Part shown: positions 1 through 5,535 of the stretch, piece by piece
How positions within the stretch are numbered: the first letter of the stretch is position 1
How the letters are laid out: the number at the start of each line of letters is the position of its first letter
Assembly: GCA_021785095.1 (NCBI GenBank)
Contig: JAJYGM010000682.1
Span: 1-5,954, forward strand
Direction of reading: 5' to 3'
Source of the DNA: Actinomycetes bacterium
Lineage (GTDB): Bacteria > Actinomycetota > Acidimicrobiia > Acidimicrobiales > Bog-793
DNA: 5,954 nt
The notes under the pieces: generated by a model
What the model was told of the DNA's origin: nothing
What the model saw: only the letters and a program-made list of their open reading frames with translations
Databases searched by the model: none
Position numbers and translations under genes: made by a program

Positions 1-69
1 CAAGAGCCCATGTCATGCCGGGCGCACGGCGAGCTCCTGCAAGCGATCCCACGTGGGCGCGTGGAGTAG
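1..69 (+). CDS. 3' end of a probable upstream gene (partial, unidentified)
   Basis: Reading frame 1 is open from the left edge to a TAG at 67-69 and encodes 22 residues, ending IPRGRVE. By hand count, about 17 of its 22 third-codon positions are G or C. The competing frame that would extend the flavin reductase upstream to an ATG at 15 has only a little over half G/C at third positions here. I therefore infer that this strip is the tail of a gene preceding the reductase, about 17 bases upstream of the reductase GTG at 87 and possibly in the same operon. The fragment is too short to assign a family, and it could be chance open frame. Confidence 0.35.
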   Translation, partial: QEPMSCRAHGELLQAIPRGRVE

Positions 70-86
70 CCAGATGGTTGGCCACC

Positions 87-743
87 GTGACTGACTACGC
101 CGACCTCGAGATCGTCGGTGGACTGAATGAATGGGCCGAGGCCTTCACCGTGAAACGTGCATTGCCGGGCTCGGAGACCTTCCGAGATGCGATGCGCGCG
201 CTGGGGACCGGGGTCGGGATCGTGACCGTCCAAGAGCACGGAGAGGTCTTGGGGCTGACGATCAACTCGTTCTGCTCGGTCTCCGCGAGCCCGCCGCAGG
301 TGCTTGTGTCGCTCGCGCACTCGGCGAGCTGCCGCGAACCGCTGTTGCGCCGACGGCGCTTCGGGCTCTCCATTCTCGGCACGCAGCACCTGCACCTTGC
401 TGAGCTCGGGGCCGTCCCAGGCGGGCCGAAGCGCATCGACGTCTATTGCGAACGTCGAGGTGTCGACGGACCGGTGATCGTCGCCGGAGCGCTCGCAAGC
501 TTCTATTGCTCGGCTGGCCAGACGTTCGAGGTGAGCGACCACACGCTCGTCATCGGCGTGGTCGAACAAGTCATCGTCGGAGAGGACGTCTCGAGCCCCC
601 TGCTCTACCACGATCGGACGTTCAAGCAGCTCGGCGGCCTGCTCGAGCCGAGCGTGGCGAGGACCGTCGAGGTCAGCGGACAAAGGAAGAAGCGCGTGAC
701 GCAGAGAAACAATACTGGGAAAGCAGATAGGAGAGAAGAGTGA
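87..743 (+). CDS. Flavin reductase-like protein (FMN-binding split barrel), two-component monooxygenase partner
   Basis: Probable NAD(P)H:flavin oxidoreductase of the HpaC/flavin-reductase-like domain family. Members reduce FMN or FAD and pass the reduced flavin to a partner oxygenase in the cytoplasm. Counting from the GTG at 87 (218 aa), the domain spans about residues 32-182. It shows FRDAMRALGTGVGIVTV near its start, GLTINSFCSVSASPP (56-70), a SDH triplet at 150-152 where the family usually has GDH, and PLLYHDRTF (171-179). A basic tail of about 30 residues (GQRKKR...) follows the domain. The start is uncertain. The frame is open to the left edge with an ATG at 15. GTG 87 is preferred because third-position GC rises there and the upstream frame-1 fragment ends at 69. 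GTG 150 has a better ribosome-binding site (GAGG at 138-141) and would give 197 aa. The stop overlaps the next gene's start, so the two are almost certainly co-translated. The family is clear; the cofactor and pyridine-nucleotide preference are not. Confidence 0.85.
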   Translation: MTDYADLEIVGGLNEWAEAFTVKRALPGSETFRDAMRALGTGVGIVTVQEHGEVLGLTINSFCSVSASPPQVLVSLAHSASCREPLLRRRRFGLSILGTQHLHLAELGAVPGGPKRIDVYCERRGVDGPVIVAGALASFYCSAGQTFEVSDHTLVIGVVEQVIVGEDVSSPLLYHDRTFKQLGGLLEPSVARTVEVSGQRKKRVTQRNNTGKADRREE

Positions 744-1795
744 GGTTCAGCATTTACTCGGAGCTGCAGAGCTGGCCCGGCAAGTCATACGACACCCTCT
801 ACGGTGAAGTGCTCGAGCAGATAGAGAACGCAGACCGCCTGGGCTACGACGCGTACCTGGCTGTCGAGCACGCGTTCTTCCCGAAGTTCTCGGCTTCCGT
901 GAACGTCTTCGGCCTCTTCGGCGTCGCGGCTGCGCGGACGCGAAACATCAAGTTGCGCGCGATGCTCCACATCCTGCCGTACCACAACCCGCTTGTGCTC
1001 GCCGCGATGATCCACGAGTTCTCGATACTGACGCAGGGGCGCTACGAGTTCGGAGTGGGTCGCGGGCATGGCTGGATCCCCATGCCTGCGGGTCTCCCGC
1101 TGGACTCGACCTCCCGGCCACGCTACGAAGAGGCGCTTGACCTCTTCATCGAAGCCCTGCAGAAAGACGTGGTCTCGTTCCACGGCGAGTACTGGAACGT
1201 TGACGAGAGCCACGTGGTGCCGTTCAGCGGGCACAACTTCCGTGTCATCCTCGGCGGCACGTCCGACCGTACGTACGACCTGGCGGCGAAGCATGGATGG
1301 GGTGTGGCAGTGCCACCGCTCCTCCCGTACTCGGCGCTCGAGAACCAACTGGACTACTACCGAGCGAAGTGCTCCGAGTATGGGACGACGCCGGACATCG
1401 TGTGGATCCACGCGTGCTACATCGACGAAGATCGCGAGCTTGCAAGGCGCGAGGCGGAGCGCCACATGCGCGGCTACCTCGAAGGCAATGCTTCCCCTCT
1501 GACCGACTTCGCGCCGCCACCGGCCGAGGCGCTCAACGCTGCAGGGTACGGGTTCTACGTCTCGGGCATCTTGGAAAAGCTCGCGCAGACGCCATACGAC
1601 AAGATGATCGAGAGCGACATTGTCTGGGTCGGGACCCCAGAGGACGTCGTCTCTCGCATACGCGAGACGATCGACGTCTGCGACGGTTTGACCGAGATCG
1701 CCATCACCACCAATCCGGGCGGCGTGGAGCACTGGAAGGCGATCAAGGCGCAGGAGCTGTTCGCCACCCATGTGATGCCGAAGTTCCGCACATGA
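740..1795 (+). CDS. LLM-class (luciferase-like) flavin-dependent oxidoreductase
   Basis: A 351-residue bacterial luciferase-like monooxygenase, expected to fold as a TIM barrel, bind reduced FMN or F420 and oxidise an organic substrate. Visible family signatures are an N-terminal strand (MRFSIYSEL), ADRLGYDAYLAVEH (31-44) with the conserved EH pair, AARTRNIKLRAMLHILPYHNP (about 64-84), and GRYEFGVGRGHGW (100-112), the glycine-rich flavin-phosphate region. Later come YWNV in the substrate half and IVWVGTPEDVVSRIRE near the C-terminus, typical of the group. Length matches the family. The GTG start at 740 is well supported: AGGAG at 729-733 sits 6 bases upstream, and GTGA overlaps the reductase stop. 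The adjacent reductase suggests FMNH2 rather than F420 as cofactor, since F420-dependent members usually act without a flavin reductase. Candidate roles include oxidation of an aldehyde, alkane, sulfonate or heterocycle; nothing here identifies the substrate. Confidence 0.9.
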   Translation: MRFSIYSELQSWPGKSYDTLYGEVLEQIENADRLGYDAYLAVEHAFFPKFSASVNVFGLFGVAAARTRNIKLRAMLHILPYHNPLVLAAMIHEFSILTQGRYEFGVGRGHGWIPMPAGLPLDSTSRPRYEEALDLFIEALQKDVVSFHGEYWNVDESHVVPFSGHNFRVILGGTSDRTYDLAAKHGWGVAVPPLLPYSALENQLDYYRAKCSEYGTTPDIVWIHACYIDEDRELARREAERHMRGYLEGNASPLTDFAPPPAEALNAAGYGFYVSGILEKLAQTPYDKMIESDIVWVGTPEDVVSRIRETIDVCDGLTEIAITTNPGGVEHWKAIKAQELFATHVMPKFRT

Positions 1796-1806
1796 CCCTG
1801 AGGCCG

Positions 1807-1845
1807 CTCGCCGGGCGAGTTCGCGACCTCACGCGGCGTCGCCGC
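1807..1845. terminator. Possible bidirectional terminator hairpins between convergent operons
   Basis: The 111-base gap between the LLM stop and the stop of the minus-strand small ORF holds two short GC-only hairpins. CTCGC (1807-1811) pairs with GCGAG (1815-1819) around a 3-base loop, and GCGGC (1833-1837) pairs with GCCGC (1841-1845) around GTC. Both read equally on either strand, as would suit convergent transcription units. Neither is followed by a clear T-run, so intrinsic termination is unproven, and in such GC-rich DNA short palindromes arise easily by chance. Confidence 0.3.
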
Positions 1846-1906
1846 CTTGGATGCCGGGATGGTTGGAGCGGCCTGGGTCCTGCGGAGGCTCTTCGGCTTT
1901 GACCTC

Positions 1907-2092
1907 TCACGCCACCTTGGGAGAAGGATGGCGATCGCAGTAGGCGTAGTCGACTGCAACTGGCATGCAACATACGAGCGTCCCGAGGAGCTGGCGCTCG
2001 TCGAACCACTCGGCCCACGCGTCGATCGCGACGTCGAGCTCGGTTTCGAGCGCCGCCTCGGCCGGGGAGGATCGCCCGGGCCCCGCCACCAT
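1907..2092 (-). CDS. Small 61-aa Cys-containing protein of unknown function at the end of the B12 operon
   Basis: I do not recognise this ORF. It starts at an ATG (2092-2090), 5 bases after the cobA stop, in a different frame from cobA, with a short purine patch (AGGG) 4 bases before the ATG. Third-position GC is about 80% by hand count, which fits coding. The N-terminal half is rich in Ala, Glu and Asp and probably forms an amphipathic helix (about residues 10-35, including DAWAEWFDERQ). The C-terminal part has Cys41, Cys42, Cys52 and His55 (LVCCMP, YCDRHP), which could bind a metal or be redox-active; that is inference from spacing alone. There is no signal peptide or convincing membrane segment. 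The tight spacing suggests co-translation with the B12 genes. It could be a non-functional open frame, because a short ORF in GC-rich DNA is weak evidence by itself. Confidence 0.45.
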   Translation of the reverse strand: MVAGPGRSSPAEAALETELDVAIDAWAEWFDERQLLGTLVCCMPVAVDYAYCDRHPSPKVA

Positions 2093-2097
2093 GCGCC

Positions 2098-2892
2098 CTA
2101 CGGGTCTGCCAGCCCCGGCCGGCTCGCCCGCTCACTCCCCGGCTCCTTCGATCCACGTGCGTGGTGGCCGAGGTCGACCACCGCTCCGACCACGATGACC
2201 GCAGGAGGGCCGAGATCGACGTCGGGGAGGCCGGCGAGCGTGGTGCAGACCATCCGCTGCGCTCGAGTGGTGCCGTTCTGGATCACGGCGACCGGGGTGT
2301 CGGGAGCTCTGCCCGCGTGGAGGAGGGCAGCAGCGATGGAGGAGCGTGACCCCATCCCCATGAGGATGACGAGGGTCCCTCCAGTTCGGGCGAGCGCCTC
2401 CCAGTCCGGCTCGTCGCGCCAGCCCGACGAGGGGTCGTGACGGCGCGTCTGACCGGTGACGATCGTGACCGACGTGGCGAGTCCGCGGTGCGTGGCGGGG
2501 ATGCCGGCCGCACCGGGCACCCCGAGCGCCGAGGTCACTCCCGGGACGACCTCCCAGGCGATCCCGGCGCGCTCGAGGACCTCGATCTCCTCGCCGCCTC
2601 GCCCGAAGACGAACGGGTCGCCGCCTTTCAGCCGCACGACGACCTCGGCGTTCCTGCCGTGCTCGACGAGCAGGTGCCCGATGTCGTCTTGGTGGTGGTC
2701 GGCCGCTGCCTGATCAGGATCCGGCCACTTGCCGACGTCGATGCAGAGCGCCTCGCTCCGCGCCAGGCGCAGGACGTCGGGCGTGACCAGGCGATCGTAG
2801 AGGACGACGTCTGCGCTGCCGAGGAGCTCTGCCCCGCGGAGCGTGAGGAGGCCCGGGTCGCCGGGTCCTGCGCCGACCAGGTACACCGTCAT
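2098..2892 (-). CDS. cobA: Uroporphyrinogen-III C-methyltransferase (SUMT)
   Basis: This 264-residue enzyme transfers two methyl groups from S-adenosylmethionine to C2 and C7 of uroporphyrinogen III, giving precorrin-2, the branch point to cobalamin and siroheme. The family hallmarks are clear: VGAGPGDPGLLTLRG (6-20), the SAM-binding glycine loop; VLYDRLV (30-36); VVRLKGGDPFVFGRGGEE (85-102); VVPGVTSALGVPGAAGIPATHRG (within 115-137); TLVILMGMG (173-181); and a C-terminal TPVAVIQNGTTRAQR followed by PAVIVVGAVV. Length equals that of single-domain SUMT, and no uroporphyrinogen synthase or CysG dehydrogenase/ferrochelatase domain is fused. The frame stays open well upstream, but the ATG at 2892 is the right start because it falls directly before the first conserved strand. 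That ATG overlaps the preceding gene's stop as ATGA. The nearest GGAG lies 11 bases upstream, a wide spacing that suggests translational coupling. The last 18 or so residues are a variable, charged, Pro-containing tail. Confidence 0.96.
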   Translation of the reverse strand: MTVYLVGAGPGDPGLLTLRGAELLGSADVVLYDRLVTPDVLRLARSEALCIDVGKWPDPDQAAADHHQDDIGHLLVEHGRNAEVVVRLKGGDPFVFGRGGEEIEVLERAGIAWEVVPGVTSALGVPGAAGIPATHRGLATSVTIVTGQTRRHDPSSGWRDEPDWEALARTGGTLVILMGMGSRSSIAAALLHAGRAPDTPVAVIQNGTTRAQRMVCTTLAGLPDVDLGPPAVIVVGAVVDLGHHARGSKEPGSERASRPGLADP

Positions 2893-3845
2893 CGCAGCGC
2901 GCGCTCCGTGTTCGGGTTCGAAAAGCCGCGTCGCCGCTCCTCCGCTCCCCCCAGACGGCGAAGCGCGCCCTCGAGGCGGGCCAGCTGGTCCTGGCGGGGG
3001 ACCGCGATGCGGACGGTGCCGGCCATGCCGAAGCTCGTGCAGTCGCGCACGACGATCCCGTGGGCCAGCAGCTCCGTCCGGAGCGCCCCGGCGTCCTCGA
3101 CGAGGACCCACGGTGCGTCCCCGGCGCGCACCGAGAGGCCGTGCGAGCCGAGCAGATCGGCCAGCTGCCGGCGGAGCGCCGCGGTCTGCCGGGACCATGC
3201 CTGCAGCTCGACGGCGCGTAGCAGGTCGGGCAGAGCGTCTGCAGCAAGGCCGTTCACCGACCACTCGGGCTGTCGCCCGCGGATCTGCCCCGCAAGATCG
3301 TCGTCCGCGCAGAGCACGTAGCCGAGGCGGAGCCCGGGGCACGCGAGGAGCTTCGTGAGCGACCCAACGACGACCGAACCGTGCAGGTAGTCCCCCCGGG
3401 TCCACGTGCCCGAGGCGATCGGCCAGAACGCCTCGTCCCACACCGCGCTCTTGGCATGAAGCGAGGCGAGCGTCCCGAGCGGATTGTTCGGGTTGGACCT
3501 CCACCGAGGTCCGCCGCTGCGCGGGTACAAGGAGAAGTCGGGTTCTTCGACCGTCCCGCCGAGGATCGACCCGGTTAGCGCGATCGCCTCCGCCCCGCCG
3601 TTGGTGAGCACGAGGTGCTCGGCCGCGACCCCCATCGCGTCGGCGAGGGCCGCCGTGGCTCGGGTCGTGTCCGGGTAGCGGCCGATGGCGTCGAGGTGCT
3701 GGCGAAGCACGTCGGAGGGGTCAGGCGCCGCAGGACAGAGGCTTGCGGACAGGTCGAGGACGGATGCCGGATCGATGCCGAGCTCGGCGGCCAAGCGTGC
3801 GCCGTCGCCGCCGTGCGCAGCCCGACCGGCAGGGCAGACCGTCAT
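2889..3845 (-). CDS. cobC: CobC/CobD-type PLP-dependent enzyme (threonine-phosphate decarboxylase-like), compact
   Basis: A fold-type I PLP enzyme of the histidinol-phosphate aminotransferase/L-threonine-O-3-phosphate decarboxylase group (318 aa). In a B12 operon it is expected to make (R)-1-amino-2-propanol phosphate, the arm that CbiB attaches to cobyric acid. Visible features are HGGD (11-14) near the N-terminus as in CobD proteins, LDLSASLCP (30-38), RYPD (56-59), TNGGAEAI (81-88) in the cofactor-phosphate region, SNPNNPLG (117-124), DEAFW with Asp137 to pair with the PLP ring nitrogen, SLTK with Schiff-base Lys165, PGLRLGY (170-176), and a late RIAV with Arg279 in the position that binds substrate carboxylate. 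Only about 15 residues separate EPDF (101-104) from NPNNP, where canonical relatives have about 40, so the protein is short. Start ATG 3845 overlaps the cbiB stop (ATGA) and has GAGG 6 bases upstream. A histidinol-phosphate aminotransferase role is possible but disfavoured by context. Confidence 0.88.
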   Translation of the reverse strand: MTVCPAGRAAHGGDGARLAAELGIDPASVLDLSASLCPAAPDPSDVLRQHLDAIGRYPDTTRATAALADAMGVAAEHLVLTNGGAEAIALTGSILGGTVEEPDFSLYPRSGGPRWRSNPNNPLGTLASLHAKSAVWDEAFWPIASGTWTRGDYLHGSVVVGSLTKLLACPGLRLGYVLCADDDLAGQIRGRQPEWSVNGLAADALPDLLRAVELQAWSRQTAALRRQLADLLGSHGLSVRAGDAPWVLVEDAGALRTELLAHGIVVRDCTSFGMAGTVRIAVPRQDQLARLEGALRRLGGAEERRRGFSNPNTERALR

Positions 3846-4825
3846 CGGGCGCCTCGGCGGCTTCGGCGAGTCGTCGAGAGGCGCACGACTCTGAACAACG
3901 AAGGGGAGGCGAGGGCCGCGGCCGCAGTGATGGTGATCCGGCGCGCGAGCTGGCGGGCACGGGCGATGTCCGCCGTCGCGACGGCGCGTCCGTCTCCCAG
4001 CTCCGCCCGATGCTCGATCACGCCGCCGTAGCGGTTGGTCCCGCCGAGGCGGAGGCCGAGCGCAGCGGCAAAGGCGGCTTCGATCACGCCGGCGTTCGGG
4101 GAGGGGTGCTTCGGCGCGTGCCGGCGAACTGCCCGGACGATGTGTGGCACGCGGCTCGGCGCGCACAGCGCCACGAGCCCCGCGGCGATGCGTGCCGGCA
4201 GGAAATTGGCGACATCGTCGGCGCGTGCCGACGCCCAGCCGAAGCGGCGGTAACGGTCGCTGCGGTGGCCGACCATCGCGTCGAGGGTGTTCACGGCACG
4301 GTAGGTTGCTGCGCCGACGGGGCCGGCCACCGCCGCCCAGAAGAGCGGCGCCACGACGGCGTCGACGCTGTTCTCGGCCAGTGACTCCACGACCGCCCGG
4401 GCGATCTCGCCCTCGTCGAGGTTCGTCGGGTCGCGTCCGGCGAGTGCCGGGAGCGCTCGGCGTGCCGCGTCGATCCGTCCCGACGCCAACGCGTCGGCGA
4501 TCTCGAGGGAGTGTCGGTCGAGGCTGCGGCCCCCGAGCGTCGTGGCGACCACGACGACCGACCACGCGCGCTGTGCGGAGACCCCGCCGAACCGACGGGC
4601 TGCGGCGCCCACCACGAGAGTGGGGAAGCCGGCGGTCATGAGACCGGTGCAGAGGTGTCGGACGCCGCACCTGCGGTCATCGCTCCACGTGGCCGCGTCA
4701 TGGCGTGCCATGGCCCGGCCGAACCACGCAACAGGGTGTAGCCGGTCCGGGGGATCCCCGACGAGGCTGTCGAGCACCACCGCCCCGGCGGCCCATGCGC
4801 CCCGTGATCGCCACCGGGTCACCAT
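3842..4825 (-). CDS. cbiB: Adenosylcobinamide-phosphate synthase (CbiB, called CobD in the aerobic-pathway naming)
   Basis: An integral membrane enzyme (327 aa) that amidates adenosylcobyric acid with aminopropanol or its phosphate, giving adenosylcobinamide (phosphate). Conserved blocks appear in the family's order: LDSLVGDPPDRLHPVAWFG (18-36), GGRSLDRHS (98-106), GRDP (130-133), ESLAENSVDAVVAPLFWA (148-165), YRAVNTLDAMVGHR (175-188), FGWASARADDVANFLPARI (195-213), HPSPNAGVIEAAFAAALG (240-257) and GGTNRYGG (261-268). Hydrophobic stretches near 10-22, 62-77, 88-97, 156-174, 212-222 and 297-308 fit a multi-pass protein. The start is either ATG 4825 or the next codon, GTG 4822. GGGAG lies 4 bases before the ATG and 7 before the GTG, so GTG has the more usual spacing; ATG is listed by convention. 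The start overlaps the cobS stop by 7 bases (or 4 from the GTG). The Arg-rich C-terminus (TTRRSRRGAR) overlaps the next gene's start. Confidence 0.95.
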   Translation of the reverse strand: MVTRWRSRGAWAAGAVVLDSLVGDPPDRLHPVAWFGRAMARHDAATWSDDRRCGVRHLCTGLMTAGFPTLVVGAAARRFGGVSAQRAWSVVVVATTLGGRSLDRHSLEIADALASGRIDAARRALPALAGRDPTNLDEGEIARAVVESLAENSVDAVVAPLFWAAVAGPVGAATYRAVNTLDAMVGHRSDRYRRFGWASARADDVANFLPARIAAGLVALCAPSRVPHIVRAVRRHAPKHPSPNAGVIEAAFAAALGLRLGGTNRYGGVIEHRAELGDGRAVATADIARARQLARRITITAAAALASPSLFRVVRLSTTRRSRRGAR

Positions 4826-5535
4826 CGGGCTCCCGAGACGAGGAGCGCTGCCGTCTCGGAGACGACGACCGCTGCCCCGAGGACATCGCCCGTGAAGCCG
4901 CCGAGCCGGCGGTGAGCCAGCCAGACGATGGCCGCGGCGGCGGCGGCTCCGGTGCCGATGCCCGCAGCAGCAGCCGGCCCTCCTGCCCAGACGGCGACGA
5001 GCGTTCCTGCGACGACTCCCGCTGACGCGGCGGCAGCCGTGCCACGGCGTCCCCCTCCGAGGAACGCCGTGGCGAGGCCTCCCGACGACCTGGCGTAGGG
5101 GAGCGCGACCATGGCCGCCGTCATGAGCGAGCGGGACACGCACCAGATCCCGACGACGAGCGCGATGTCCGGACGCAGGGTGTCGAACGCCGCGAAGCGC
5201 AGGAAGAGCACGGCAACGGTGGCAGCCAACCCGAAGGCGCCGACGTCGGGCTGGGACATGACCTCGAGCCTGCGGTCGCGGCTGAGGTGCGGGAGCAGCC
5301 CGTCCGCGCTGTCGGCCAACCCGTCGACGTGCAGCATGCCGGTCAGGGCGAGGTCCGCCGCTACGGCGAGCCCCGCAGGCACGAGGTCCCCGTGCCATCC
5401 CCTCGCAGAGGCCCACCACACGAGCCCTACGCCAGCGCCGACGATCGCTCCGACGACGGGGAACCAGCGCAAGGCGCTCGGGGTGGGCGCCCGGGCTGGC
5501 CCGAAGGGGGTGAGGAACCCGAGAGCGGCGAGCAC
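4819..5535 (-). CDS. cobS: Adenosylcobinamide-GDP ribazoletransferase (cobalamin synthase)
   Basis: A polytopic membrane enzyme (238 aa) that joins alpha-ribazole or its phosphate to adenosylcobinamide-GDP, releasing GMP and completing the nucleotide loop of adenosylcobalamin. The Mg-binding core is intact: TGMLHVDGLADSADGL (65-80) with Asp70, Asp75 and Asp78, followed by RRLEVMSQPDVGAFG (88-102). The C-terminal signature GGFTGDVLGA (212-221) with Asp217, and a Glu at 227 (SETAALL), are also present. Ala/Val/Gly-rich stretches at about 25-42, 52-66, 99-117, 122-145, 167-207 and 218-235 fit the expected membrane segments. Length is near the usual 240-260 residues. The GTG start at 5535 has GGAG at 5544-5541, 5 bases upstream, and shares one base with the cobU stop (TAGTG). 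Its stop lies within the cbiB start (ATGGTGA). The family assignment is secure. Confidence 0.95.
   Translation of the reverse strand: MLAALGFLTPFGPARAPTPSALRWFPVVGAIVGAGVGLVWWASARGWHGDLVPAGLAVAADLALTGMLHVDGLADSADGLLPHLSRDRRLEVMSQPDVGAFGLAATVAVLFLRFAAFDTLRPDIALVVGIWCVSRSLMTAAMVALPYARSSGGLATAFLGGGRRGTAAAASAGVVAGTLVAVWAGGPAAAAGIGTGAAAAAAIVWLAHRRLGGFTGDVLGAAVVVSETAALLVSGARW

Noticed and set aside
785..1771. Long 328-aa open frame antisense to the LLM gene
   Set aside because: It lies entirely within a well-supported gene, is Arg/Val/His-rich with no recognisable motif, and is the kind of antisense frame that GC-rich codon bias leaves open.
1847..2440. 197-aa plus-strand open frame downstream of the LLM gene
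   Set aside because: More than half lies antisense to cobA. It has no ribosome-binding site of note and no family signature, and the later part is Arg/Ser/Thr/Pro low-complexity sequence.
2437..3321. 294-aa plus-strand open frame across cobA and the PLP gene
   Set aside because: It crosses the junction of two confidently identified minus-strand genes, and its second half is low-complexity Arg/Ser/Pro sequence.
2098..3504. 468-aa frame suggesting a longer, two-domain CobA
   Set aside because: The extra 204 N-terminal residues are Arg/Pro/Ala-rich out-of-frame sequence from the PLP gene. The SUMT fold begins at MTVYLVGAGPG.
2889..4670. 593-aa frame suggesting a fusion of an Arg-rich domain to the PLP enzyme
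   Set aside because: The N-terminal 275 or so residues are an out-of-frame Arg/Pro-rich reading of cbiB. The true PLP start at 3845 overlaps the cbiB stop as ATGA with a GAGG 6 bases upstream.
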